In this document: piece after piece, positions 20,255 to 32,394 of the stretch | Position numbering within the stretch: the stretch's first letter is position 1 | Layout: every line of letters starts with the position of its first letter | Source: Talaromyces rugulosus | Taxonomy: Eukaryota; Ascomycota; Eurotiomycetes; Eurotiales; Trichocomaceae | Assembly (NCBI RefSeq): GCF_013368755.1 | Contig: NC_049561.1 | Location: 5,456,001-5,520,000 of the forward strand | Length of the DNA: 64,000 bases | Direction: 5' to 3' | The notes under the pieces: generated by a model | Seen by the model: the letters and a program-made list of their open reading frames with translations, nothing else | The model's database searches: none | Told to the model about the DNA's origin: nothing | Made by a program: the position numbers and the translations under genes

Positions 20255-23200
20255 CTAATATATAGTCTGTTCGTCGAGTATGCTATTAACTAGATATTCT
20301 TTATTGTCTTCTACTAGGTGCGCTGATAGCTGGTAATTGTGTCGAGTCTGTGAAAAAAGCAGACGTGTGTCTGTAGGGTAAAGAAATGTTATATAAAAAA
20401 CATCATGAATAGTTCTAGGGATATTGAGTTGGTATACATGGGATCCCATTTTCTCTAATATAGTATATTTTGTATGTCAGGCATCTAGCTTTTTTAAAGG
20501 TCGTTTAGTCTGAATGTTCTGAAGGTCTAATTATATCTTCTGTCTTATTTTATACTCTAGAGAAGTCTTTTGGTAATGGTTCGCACTATCTTCTATTCGC
20601 TGCTGTGTTGAGATAAGCTTAGTTTGTGCTATATTAAAGGCCTGCCGTAGCTTAGTAATTATATCGTTTATATGTTCAGCGGCGGGTCTTTATTGCTTAG
20701 ATATAGGGATAGCTTCATCTAACTAGAGTAGTTTGATGTTGTATCTATAGATTAGGAAGAAGGGGCTGATACTAGTTGCAGTAGCATCACGCTTGTTTAT
20801 TGTGAGTTGTGTAATTGTGGTTAGTAGGCTCCAGTTGGTTTGGAGGTAGGTATAGAAGTTCTGTAGGTATTCTTTTATTATAGAGTTAGCACGTTCCGTC
20901 TGTCTATCAGTTTAGGGGTGATGTGTGGTTAATAATTATTTTATGATCTTTAGATGTTTGCACATACCTTTCTAAAGGTTATTAATAAATTGTGTGTCTT
21001 GATTTGATATAATGCTGCTAGATAGTCTATATTCGCGTATGAATTGATTAATGAATTTCGATATCACTGTCTCAGTATCTATGTGTTTGTATAGTACTAA
21101 TATAATCTCTTTTCCCAGTCGGTCAACGATTATTATGAGATTTATATTTCTGTTGGATATTGGGAGTTTCTCTATAAAATCTATATTAATATCTTGCTAT
21201 ATTCGTAAGGGAATAGGAAGCGGTTTTAATAACCTTTATTAGTGTTATCTTTATATGGTATTTGTACCATATTTGTTATAGTTATTTATAAACCTTCAGA
21301 CATTCTCAGATAGGTTCGGTCAATATAGTTATTAAGTTATGATGACATAGGTTATGTTTCGGTCTGGGTGTCCAGTAAGATAGGAGTTATATATATTTTA
21401 TATAATATAAGTACAGAGTGGTTTATTATTTGGTACTTATTGTTAGTTTTAAAATAATAATTAGTCTGCTGTATTGATTGTGTATTTAGATACTATGGTG
21501 CAAAGTTATAGGTCTTAAGAGAATTATAGGAGTTTCTGGTGTATGGCCTCTTTGATTTGTTTATAATTCTTATCCTTAGCTTCGGCTAGTTGTTATTATT
21601 CTTTAATTAATGTTAAGTGCTCTATGTGGGTAGTGTAGATATAGGATTCAGGTGTGGTGTTTGATAAGTGACCCTGAGGAGGTTATTCTAGATAATCTTT
21701 TTATATTTTGTTAAGATTGATAAGACACTTATTTCAGTATGCTAGGCATTTATCATCAATCTTATTGGGTATATCTTATGAGTATCACAATAATGCATCA
21801 GATCTAATAGCTAGTCGTCCTAGCTGGTATTAAAGCTTATAATTGAAGCATAAGAGTATACTAGCCTATCTCATTTGTTTTTTATTTAACCATCAGAGCT
21901 GTATGAAGTATTTAAGATTCTGGTAGTTGGTTAGGATAGTAAACTCTTTAGTGCTAATTAGTTTAGGTTTCTATTGTTTTAGATACGTTATTATTGTTAA
22001 TAGCTTCTTATCGTGGATCTTGTAATTGTACTCTGTGGGTGTGTACTTTTGGGAGAAGTAGGTGTAGGTTTGTAGGAGTCCTTTGTTATTGTACTGTGAT
22101 AATGTCTCTTTTATGATATATTCTGAAGAGTTGGCTTCTATGATTGTATCTTGCTCGGGGTTGAATTGCACTAGTATTGGGTCGCTCATAAATATTTGTT
22201 TTAGTTGTTTGAAGGCTTCATTGGTGGTTTTGGTCTAAATGAAGGTAGTTCCCTTTTTAGTCAGTTCTGTTAGTGGATAGATTATGTTGGAATACCCTTG
22301 GATAAACTGTTAGTAGAAATTTGTGAATCTTAGAAATGATTGTATGTCTTTTATATACATTGGAGCTTTTTATTCTAAAATGGTAAAGACTTTTGTAGGG
22401 TCTATTTGGATCTCTTTTCTAGCTTTTAATATGAATTTAAGGTATTTTATTGTCTGTACTTTGAACTTATATTTATTAATATCTAGCTGTAGTCCTGTAG
22501 TGTGTAGGTGTTCTAGTATCCTTATTACCTGTTTCTAATAGTGTGCGCGGCTGTCTTTTGTAAAGATAAGTATATCGTCTAGATAGGTAGATATAAAATT
22601 GTTTAGAAACTCGCGAAGGGTTTAATTAATGTATTGTTAAAATATGCTTAGTATATTGATAAGGCTGAAAGGTGTTATTAACTATTTATAAAGTCTAAAC
22701 CTGGTTTGGAAAGCTATCTTTTATTTGTCTTCTTTGGTGATGTGTATCTTATGGAAGGCCACTATAACGTCAAGCTTTGTAAACTATTAGGCTTTAGATA
22801 TTCGTTGTAAGGTCTTATGTATTAATGGTAGTGGATATTAGTCTTTTTTTATTATAGCATTGAGCGCTTGATAATTGATATAAAAGTGTAGTCTTTTTCT
22901 GAATTTTTTTATAAACAGTACTGGTGCTGCAGTAGGTGAATTGTTTATATGTATAAAGTCTTTTGACAGTAAGTTGTGGAGAGTTTTCTATAGAATTAGT
23001 AATTCTTCTTGTAATATGTTATAAAGAGGGCCCTATGGTATTTCTGGCTTATGTCTCTTTGTGTCGACATTAATTAGTTTAATCTGATGGTTGATATTTG
23101 GATGTGATGGTGGTAGCTTGTTAGCTTCCTTCGGGTTAAATAGTTTTAGGAACTCGTGGTAATGCTTAGGTAGCTTGTTTTCTGGGTCTGTCTGTGGTTT

Positions 23201-23930
23201 TGGGGTTAGAGCTTTCTCAATATCCTGTATAGAGACTGTAAATATGTCGATCTCTTTTTTCCTGCTTTGTATCCTTTTCAAAGCGTTTACCGCAGCTGTA
23301 TTGATCTGTTGGGAGGTGTATTTAGGTTGTAATAGGTTCTTTTTATTGATGGATATTTTGTTTCTGAATTCTAGTTGGCCTCTAGTGGCGTCAATTCTTA
23401 CATGTTGGTGTTCTATCTATAGGAGATCCAATATCATATCGTATTCACACTTCGGAACTATATAAAAGTAGGCTTTCTCCTGTATATTTCCTCCGATATC
23501 TAATGTCACGCATGCAATTTCTTTGATGTATTGAGGTGCTGAACCATTATATCCTTTAATAGGTTGAGGTTTAATAGTGTTATAATTCAGCTTTTTTTTT
23601 TGAGTGAAGGTCTCTTTGATGATCTTATAGATAAGGTACCCACTATCAATTAAAATATTGGCATTGGTTCTACAGTCTAACTATGTGTCTATATTGAATG
23701 GGGATCCATCAAATCTTCTAACTATCTTCTTAAAATTTTCAAAGTTATGAGCTGTTTTGTATTTTGGCTCCTGTGGGCGACTTTGTGTAGGAGCTACTCT
23801 TTTGACTTTAATATGCTATCTAAGCCTGTATTAGATTTGGTTTTATTCTTCTTTACTCTAGTGTTGGATATTCTCATGAATGTATTGTGTTTCTTTTTGT
23901 TATAGTTCCTCGGAGATGGCGTCCAATAGA
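20255..23930 (-). pseudogene. pol: Family C pol relic
   Basis: Minus-strand pieces of a gypsy pol, separated by stops. The segment 23033-23281 is the pre-RT region (QDIEKAL, then KHYHEFLKLFNPKEANKLPP). The segment 21971-22189 joins RT to RNase H (YFSQKYTPTEYNYKIHDKKLL). The segment 20255-20449 is the integrase tail (RTIHDVFYITFLYP, in the family usually VHPVFHVSLL). RT lies between about 22350 and 23000 and integrase between about 20450 and 21800, both heavily broken. It is not functional. Confidence 0.8.
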
Positions 23931-23939
23931 GCGGCGTAG

Positions 23940-24888
23940 GTTTGGGGCAGTATTGGGCAATATGACCTGGTTTTCTATATCGAAAACAGTTGTCTGTTCT
24001 AATAGTATTAATTAGCAGGTCTGTAGATGTCCAGTTTATGACTTGGAACTATCCTCTGTCGGGAGAGATTCCTTTTGTAAATAGACAGGAAATATTCTAT
24101 TTGTATTAAAATTAGATATTATTAATCCTTTTCAGCTTTTTAAGATCATTCACTACTTAGTGTAAGCGTTCACAGAAAGCTTTGTATTACTTTAACATAT
24201 TGTTTCTGATAGTTATACGCCTTATTTCTTAATTAATCATGGTTTTCAGTTGTGAGATTTTTATGTCGTTAGTCTATGATTAACTTTTTATAAGAAGTAA
24301 TATCCGTTCAAATTTGCTGATAAAGTCTTGGAAAGAGGTATATTTCTGTCATATATGGTTAAGTTTAAGGTTCGCCTTCTCTACAAGTTGATAATCTTTG
24401 AATAGCATGTTAAGGTGCGCAAAAAAAGCTTCTAGTGTAGTGGGGGTGACTGTATTTATGTTCCTATAAAGCTATATCTAGAGATAGATCTTTATCTAGG
24501 TTTTTTCTGCCAACTGTCCATAGGCGTACTACAGTTACTTATATAGTCCTTCGATCACTGATACATCGACTGTTAATTTTGTATATAGGATTGCTATGAA
24601 TTGTATATATCATGAACGATCAGAGTTGTTATATTTATCAGGATGGTTAAGGGAGTAGTGTGGTTTGTTTATACTGTACATAGGGGTTACTGATGATGTA
24701 GCATCAGTAGGGACCTTAGATATAGGTGGTTTGGTTGTATTGTTAACTTGTCCTTTGATATGTGATAGGTGAGCGGATATATTCATTAAAAGGAGTTTCA
24801 TTTGTTGTATTTATTCTAATAACAGCTAGTTCGGTTCCAAAGGTATATCTTTTTGATCTGGGCCGTTCCTTGGTGGGCTATTCATCAT
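23940..24888 (-). pseudogene. gag: Family C gag relic
   Basis: An ATG at 24888 on the minus strand starts MMNSPRNGPDQKDIPLEPN and then meets TAG. Downstream, 24610-24801 gives a proline-rich stretch leading into HPDKYNNSDRS, a common beginning of the gag domain. Near 23950-23995 a zinc knuckle remains as NCFRYRKPGHIA, with the second Cys and its neighbour replaced. The frame has many transition-type stops. Confidence 0.7.
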
Positions 24889-25081
24889 AATAGAGAAATT
24901 TCTTAATGCTCAACTCGGTTGTTGAGAAGCGGCAATATAATAATTTAATCCTTTGAATAAAAAGAGTTGGTATGGTTCTTAGAGGCTTGACTTAAATGAA
25001 TAAGGAGTGATCGTATAGTTTAACCCTTTAGGTGAGGGGAGTGGCGCATTCTCAACCCTTTAAATAAAAGAGGGGGGTGAG

Positions 25082-25094
25082 ATATTTGAATCTA
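25082..25094 (-). other. Self-complementary primer-binding site, family C (RIP-altered)
   Basis: On the minus strand, one base after the 5' LTR, stands TAGATTCAAATAT. The less mutated LTR contains TAGATTCGAACGT on the plus strand (19906-19918). The minus-strand site therefore matches the complement of the LTR segment in element sense at 10 of 13 positions, and the three exceptions are G-to-A or C-to-T. The unmutated element would have had a 13-nt self-priming match. Confidence 0.55.
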
Positions 25095-25095
25095 A

Positions 25096-25352
25096 TGTTA
25101 CAGGCTAGGTCCTGTTTTACTGGCCTTATGTAGGTCCAGGAATTGAGTAGATTTAAATGTGAGAAAGAGAAGGAAAAGGTTCATAGGGGTTTGTATTATT
25201 AAATGTCGATATAGGCGAGTGTGGGTCCCAGGGACGCTCTAGCGAATCTGGTGTAGCGTCAGGGGGTTCTTCTATGGCGAACCAGGTGCGGACCAGGTGC
25301 GGTTATTCTACGAGAGCGAAGCCTGAGTATCCCAGGGGCTAAGACCCTAACA
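25096..25352 (-). repeat. Right LTR of family C (5' LTR in element sense)
   Basis: 257 bp. Transition differences from 19854-20110 are concentrated in the inner (left) half; the outer half is rich in intact CG. Confidence 0.93.
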
Positions 25353-25662
25353 ACTGGAGGAGAAATATCCTGAGCTCTAAGTTAATAGAAATTTAGAATA
25401 GAAAGTTAACAGGATTCTAGACTTTTAGATATATTAGAAGAAGCTATACTATTAAGTAAGCTAGTTAGACAGAAATCTAGATCTAGTATAGTATCTAGCA
25501 GAGTACTTTTTAAACGCTCTACTAACACTGAAATTGTTCTATGATGTTAACTCTAAGAAGCTAGGTCTGCCGCGCTGATTAGATGCATGGATGAAAGCTA
25601 TAGAGAAAGATTAATTTATTAAAGAGTATATAGATAATGATAGACTGGTAACTAACGCTTGA
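25353..25662 (+). pseudogene. Family A pol relic, segment 4 (chromodomain-like tail)
   Basis: Collinear with intact pol 9962-10271, the end of the degraded A copy. A mutated polypurine tract and the 3' LTR at 25691 follow. Confidence 0.9.
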
Positions 25663-25690
25663 GGGTAAGTGTTTCTAAAGAGGGAGGTGA

Positions 25691-25964
25691 TGTGACAGCT
25701 GAGTCTAAAGCTATCTCTAAAGATAGGAGCGGCTTTATGGCTGGATGAGAGGCTTTAGGCAGGAAAGGTATTAATCTTAATCTGTGGTGTCAGATCTGGG
25801 GATAGTCTTACTCTGGGGCCATAAGGGGTTAAGCTGGTTACCTAAGCACACAAGATAAAACCTTCCTGCAGGTCCTGGTAGTTAGATTCCTTTCCCATGC
25901 TTGTTGTTTTAGAGAATCGCACCCCTAGATAGGAATCGAATATCTTTGGAAAAGGCACGTCACA
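25691..25964 (+). repeat. 3' LTR of degraded family A copy (274 bp)
   Basis: Matches the intact LTR in length. The inner part (25691 to about 25867) is heavily mutated by transitions; the outer part (about 25868-25964) is identical to the intact LTR. This mirrors the 5' LTR. Confidence 0.93.
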
Positions 25965-27482
25965 CTTTATAACATCTTAATAAAGGCCTAAAAACATACA
26001 AATTGCTATAAGCTTTTAGAATTTAAAAAAGAATTAATTATAAAATAGATTCTTAATCTTAATAAATGTGGTTTATTTTCTTGGCCTGCTCTAGTTTAAG
26101 ATATGACTAATTATCTATATTCTTAATAGAATAAACTAACAGTTGGTATAAACTGGATTTATAAACTTATTAAATATTATCTAGATTAGCTTAGATCTTG
26201 ATTTTCTTAAAGATATAACTATGAACGTGCTAAATGCGAAAATTAAAAGATAATTAGAGATTATTTTAAGAGTATATAAGAGACTATTTTATAATATAGA
26301 ATTTTACTAGAAGATATCTATAACTTTAATAAGACTAGCTTTGCTATAAGGCTCTATATAACTATAAAGATTATTACTGAAAGTAATTAATATAATTATT
26401 CAAAGCTTTTACAATCTAGTAATCGAGAATAGATAACTTTAATTGAGGCGGTCAATTCTATTAGATAGGCTTTATTTTTATATGTGATCTTTAAAGCGAC
26501 AAAATACTCCTAAGAAGCCTGGTTTAAATTATTTCCTAGTGATTAGAGAATTAATATTAGTGATAATAGATAGATAACTGACAAGATTAGCATAGATTAG
26601 CTTTAAAATCACTTCATTCCTTATACAAATGGCTGGGTAATAGGAAGATATTGAATGCTTATTCTTAATGGCTATGGAAGCTATTTAACTGCAGAATTTA
26701 ACCAAATTTATACTAAAAATAATATTATTCTTATTTATATGCCTCTTTATTCTTCTCATCTCTTACAGCCTCTTAATATCAGCTATTTTGCGGTTATAAA
26801 GTGGAAATATAAACAGCTTATTAAGCAGTAAATAAAACTTAGATTCAATTATATTAATAAAATTAATTTTCTTACTACATTTTTAGAAGCCCGTCTAATG
26901 GCATATAAAGCTAAGACTATTCAGAATAGCTTTATAGTAATTGGATTAATGTTATTTAATTCAGATTAAGTCTATTAACAGCTTACTGTCCAGTTTAAGA
27001 TTTTTATACCCCCTCTAAGTCAATCAAGTAATTCATAATCATCTTACTTGTAAACACCTTAAAATCCATATCAATTTAAACATCAATTAATGATAATTAA
27101 AAAGCATATAAGCTAGTATATAGAAAGTCTATTAGATTTAGTTAATAAGATAATTAATTAAATGTCTAAAGTATATAAAATAACTACAAATAGCTTTATA
27201 CTTTTAAAAAAAGAAGTCTATAATTTACAGACTATACATAAGAAAGAGAAGCAAAAACATAGACGATCTAAAAAATAGATAAAGCATAGACAAGAAATTA
27301 TTAAAGAGAAAGCTCAGACGCTTATACAAAGTCAGATTAAGGTATTTTAATCTATAACCACTACTCCAAGTGAGTCTAAGCTACTAGCTTCGCAAACTCT
27401 CATACGCTGTCAATTTTGGTGTAGTAAGTGTAATATTCTCGGGCATAGAAAGCCTTAATACCCTAATCGTACTGGTAATTAA
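25965..27482 (+). pseudogene. Pogo-type transposase relic, DDE and C-terminal part
   Basis: This is the continuation of the transposase begun at 522, starting with the second CTTTA copy (25965-25969). Recognisable blocks are DIYNFNKTSF (about 26313), ILNGYGS (about 26660) and a SSHLLQPLNI block (about 26750-26780). In the family these are FDETGF, DGHGS and QPLD, which hold the three catalytic acidic residues; here all three are Asn. A zinc-knuckle-like tail (CSKCNILGHRKP) follows, ending near 27482. Many TAG and TAA codons interrupt the frame, so it is a clear pseudogene. Confidence 0.88.
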
Positions 27483-27538
27483 TTTTTTATATATAATTAT
27501 TATTGTTAGTTAGAAATTGAGGTTTCAAATCAATGGAG

Positions 27539-27602
27539 TTGACGCGTTCGGAGATGAGTGATCCGCTCGGGGGTGTGATCCGTTCGGTGGTGGATTACGT
27601 TA
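27539..27602 (-). repeat. Right terminal inverted repeat of the Fot1/pogo-like transposon (64 bp)
   Basis: Perfect reverse complement of 425-488, ending GGATTACGTTA and followed by the TA duplication at 27603-27604. It lies only about 190 bp from the start codon of the bS21m gene. Confidence 0.95.
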
Positions 27603-27791
27603 TATTCTAAAGCGAACGCTTATTAAGCGTTGCCAAGCTATGCGGAGGCAGTCACGTGCAGCAAACTCCGTGTCCCTTGAATTTATCCGCAACAACAAAT
27701 TATTCTTTCTCAGTCGCAGGGCGTCAAGCATCCCAAACCCTTGACCTTTTCTCTCCTTTGACGGGCCAATTGAACCCTCGTCTGCGCCGCC

Positions 27792-28655
27792 ATGGCGATG
27801 CACTCCACCACCCTCACACGATGTCTCCGGACAACGCCGCTGTCGTTGTTTCGCCAACAAATGCCTAAACAGCCACGGCAACTGAGCTTGTTGTCGGCGA
27901 ACACGACACGGGCATACAGCACAAACCCAAGCCCTCCTCAAGAAAACGATGAATCGGAGAAGCCGGCCGAAAAGGAGGCTGCTGCCGACGGCGACAAAAA
28001 CAATAACAACAGTACCGAAAAAACAACGACAACATCCTCATCTACCAACACCGAAACCTCCCCGGCACACGACCTTGTATCAGAAGCCCAGACGCGCACA
28101 GAACGCACTAAGCAGCTTCTCGACAGCCTTAGAATTAAATCGCCCATGTCCGGATCGGGCAATTCAAACCCGCCAACGAACCTAAAACAGTCACTGAAGG
28201 GTCTAACAAAAGGCCTTCGAGAACTCAATGCGAAACCCAAAGACCCAGTCCTTGCGCGAGACTTTACGAAGTCCATTGTTCCAGAATTCGAAACAAAAAA
28301 ACCAGACGAACAACAATCACCATCATTAAGAACCGTGGCCAACAGAATTTCGCCCATACTGGACCGAAAACCCAAGCCAATGATCAAGACCGTGCCCCTG
28401 AAGCTGGGACCCAAACTGGGACGGCAGATTATGGTTCAGAATGATAGAGGCATGGATTGTGCGTCTGCGATTCGCACCTTGGAAGTGTCCTGCAGGTCCA
28501 ACAATCTTCGTCGGCAGGAGCAGAATCAAAGATTCCATGTGCGACGTGGCCAGGCGCGGAAGAATCTGAGAATTCAGCGCTGGAGGAAGCTGTTCAAGGT
28601 TTCGTTTCTTGCAACAGTCAGGAAAATTGACCGTATGAGAGATCAGGGATGGTGA
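27792..28655 (+). CDS. MRP21: Mitochondrial small ribosomal subunit protein bS21m (Mrp21-like)
   Basis: 287 residues in one exon. The N-terminus (MAMHSTTLTRCLRTTPLSLF, then Arg/Ser-rich to about residue 45) looks like a mitochondrial targeting peptide. A low-complexity Ser/Thr/Asn linker follows. The C-terminal 70 residues form the bS21 domain: a DCASAIRTLE helix, then a basic tail rich in Arg and Lys. The family protein binds small-subunit rRNA in the mitoribosome. Fungal versions have such long N-terminal extensions. The ATG at 27792 has a good context (GCCGCCATGG). The gene starts only about 190 bp from the transposon nest. It converges on the next gene, leaving about 240 bp. Confidence 0.85.
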   Translation: MAMHSTTLTRCLRTTPLSLFRQQMPKQPRQLSLLSANTTRAYSTNPSPPQENDESEKPAEKEAAADGDKNNNNSTEKTTTTSSSTNTETSPAHDLVSEAQTRTERTKQLLDSLRIKSPMSGSGNSNPPTNLKQSLKGLTKGLRELNAKPKDPVLARDFTKSIVPEFETKKPDEQQSPSLRTVANRISPILDRKPKPMIKTVPLKLGPKLGRQIMVQNDRGMDCASAIRTLEVSCRSNNLRRQEQNQRFHVRRGQARKNLRIQRWRKLFKVSFLATVRKIDRMRDQGW

Positions 28656-28896
28656 TTTCTTTTATTTTGTTTCATATCCGTCAAATGTATTAAAACTTGG
28701 GCTTTTCTAGATAGAAGACTTTGTGCTTGTACAATAAATATTTCTAAACCTTTTTTCCAGCGCTATACACATAATACGTGCTATCGTGGTATCTCAAATT
28801 AATATTAATTGACATGTACACATACCAACATCCCATCATAACGATTAGGGACCACCCCCTCCATCAATTGATACGGGTTTCAATCCGTTTCATAAG

Positions 28897-30201
28897 TTAA
28901 TCCTTCTTCCCATATCCTCCATATCCTCCTCCATTACCGACTCCAGCCGACACCGAGACATTCGAGGTAGCGAATCCACCGTATCCATTCGACCAGCCTC
29001 CATTCCCATAACTAACCCCGCTCGTGCTTCCACGACGGCCCTTGAACGGACGGCCCAGGATCCCATCCCCGTGCCAACCGCCGCCACCCCTGCGCACCAC
29101 TTTTTGATAATACGAGGCGAAAAGAGCACCGATACCAGCAGCCATGACAAAAAAGATCAATTTCGTGATTACGCCCAGCAAAGTCGTGCCCTGGTGGGCA
29201 TGACTATGATCGAGCCATCCCAGACTATCCGCGCCGGGAACCCAGCTAACTCTAAAGACCAAAGTCAGAGGTTCTCCGCGAATAACCTTGGTTCCATGGC
29301 CCGCGGTCCAGGGGTTCCGCGCATTCTCAATGATCGCTGCATCTTCTTCTTCTGCGGAAAGGGGGTTTTCGGGGTCCTTGGAATGAAGTTCTGGAAGCGA
29401 GTACGCCGCGCCCGCAACGACATAACCCGGAGTCGACGAGTATTTAGCAGCGGACTTCTTGCGCGGAGATTCGACTGTGCTGAGTTGGTGCATGAGCACG
29501 TTCATGTCGGTCCAGATGTGCAAATGGCTTCGTTGCAGGGTTCCTTGCAGCGCGATTGTCAGAGGTGTATACGGCAGTCCTCCTGCTGCTGCGCCGCTGC
29601 CGCCTGCGCCACTGCCATCGTCGCTATCGACTGGGACGACTTGGTATTCCTCGTCTTTCTTGCTCTTGCTGTTGCTACTGCTTTCACTGCTGGTACTGGT
29701 AGGATTGCCGCTCAGCGGGCTCGTGGGTATGCGGCATGACAGAGGCGCATCGGAGTGAACGTAGTATTCTAGCAAATGGTACATGTCGTCCGAAAGCGAG
29801 TCGATCGTGCACGAGATGGTCTCGGTGACGCCATATCGGAGAGCGAGAGGGAGAGAGGTTTCGTTGCAGGTCGGAAAGGAGATATACTGAAGATGGCCTA
29901 GTTTATCTTCAATCTACACGCACGTGGTCAGTTTGAAATCGATACATCGAGCTGAGAAATTAGGAGTGCGTACGTGTTCACCGGAATCTCTGTTTGGAGA
30001 AATACATAGTTAGCGTCCGACCGAAAGAAAAGAGATATGAAATAATAATATTATGCCTGGTTTAACTCACATGGTCCGGTTCAGACAGCTAACAGGGATT
30101 TGCTGCCCGTATGAATATCCGCGAACTTCGCGGCCCACTGCGCTATCACATACTAGGGCGAGTATAGAGGAGGCAACGGTCAGAAAAATCGATCGGGGCA
30201 T
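28897..30201 (-). CDS. Single-pass secretory-pathway membrane protein, function unknown
   Basis: Three exons: 30071-30201, a 16-nt microexon 29974-29989, and 28897-29913, giving 387 residues. The start MPRSIFLTVASSILALVCDS is a signal peptide. A luminal region of about 290 residues has several N-glycosylation sequons. One hydrophobic segment (LLGVITKLIFFVMAAGIGAL) follows, then a Gly-rich cytosolic tail ending YGKKD. The layout is that of a type I membrane protein. I do not recognise the family. The splice sites are GTGAGT/CAG and GTACGC/TAG, and the frame runs through all three exons. It converges with bS21m. Confidence 0.75.
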
Positions 30202-30569
30202 TTTATGGGTAAAAGAGCAGCATTCTCCTCCGGAATGTGCGCCTGCAATTTGTTGTTGCGGTGTCTTCTTTGTTCAATGTTGGTCTGGTCGTGGTGGCAA
30301 CCCCGATTTTAGCGGCGGACCACCCTAAAAAGTCACTAGTTGCGGAGACAGCGGCCTGAACTACAGAATCGCTGTATATCATTATTTAATATTAAGAACT
30401 ATCAAGGAAAAAAGAACAACAATATGAGCTCATTGAGTGATAAGCCCTCCGTTTGGTATCGTCAAATTGAACCGGCTCGTACACATTTATTTTTGTTTTG
30501 ATAATGACTGCATCACAAAGAAAACCCAACCCTGCCATCGGTAGGAAGGTACAGATCTAAATATAGTTT
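30202..30569. other. Intergenic: promoter of the membrane protein gene and PGI terminator region
   Basis: 368 bp between the start of the minus-strand membrane protein gene and the stop codon of the minus-strand isomerase gene. AT-rich patches only; I see no gene or repeat. Confidence 0.6.
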
Positions 30570-32283
<1,714 letters not shown>

Positions 32284-32394
32284 GGTGAGAGTGTTTTCGC
32301 TGGCGACGGATCCTGTCAGCGGGGGTTCTCGGTGTCACCAGTGACGACATCGACGGGGGAGAAAGGAGAGTGGGAGAATGGGAGGACAGCTTAC

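Larger units (their letters stand above)
19854..25352 (-). mobile_element. Ty3/gypsy retrotransposon family C, RIP-degraded, reverse orientation (5499 bp)
   Basis: Bounded by 257-bp LTRs (19854-20110 and 25096-25352) with target duplication ACTGG at 19849-19853 and 25353-25357. Gag and pol remains read on the minus strand, so the 5' LTR is the right-hand one. A polypurine tract beside the left LTR and a self-complementary primer site beside the right LTR agree with this. The frames are full of stops and the LTR pair differ by transitions. It was inserted into the degraded A copy and has itself been mutated. Confidence 0.92.
680..25964 (+). mobile_element. Ty3/gypsy retrotransposon family A, RIP-degraded copy, interrupted by three elements
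   Basis: It starts TGTGACGG and ends CACGTCACA, with target duplication CTTTA at 675-679 and 25965-25969. Its own sequence is 680-4578, 10579-11149, 18936-19853 and 25358-25964. Joined after removing duplicated target bases these give 5995 bp, the same length as the intact family A copy at 4579-10573, with which it is collinear base for base (offset 3899 in the first segment). Where I compared them the differences are C-to-T and G-to-A, giving TAG and TAA stops throughout. It is inserted in the Fot1-like transposase and hosts an A copy, B and C. Confidence 0.95.
425..27602 (+). mobile_element. Fot1/pogo-like DNA transposon, RIP-degraded and split by nested retrotransposons
   Basis: This is a Tc1/mariner-superfamily element of the pogo/Fot1 type. 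It is bounded by 64-bp perfect inverted repeats and flanked by TA at 423-424 and 27603-27604, the usual target duplication of this superfamily. Without the LTR elements inserted after position 679 it would be about 1.9 kb, the usual Fot1 size. One transposase gene runs left to right, broken at the insertion site and full of stop codons. It is the oldest layer of the nest, since everything from 680 to 25964 lies inside it. It cannot encode transposase now, but the termini are intact, so it might be moved in trans. Confidence 0.9.

Noticed and set aside
27938..28414. 158-residue minus-strand open frame opposite bS21m.
   Set aside because: Low-complexity Val/Leu/Ser mirror of the Ser/Thr-rich linker of the real gene.
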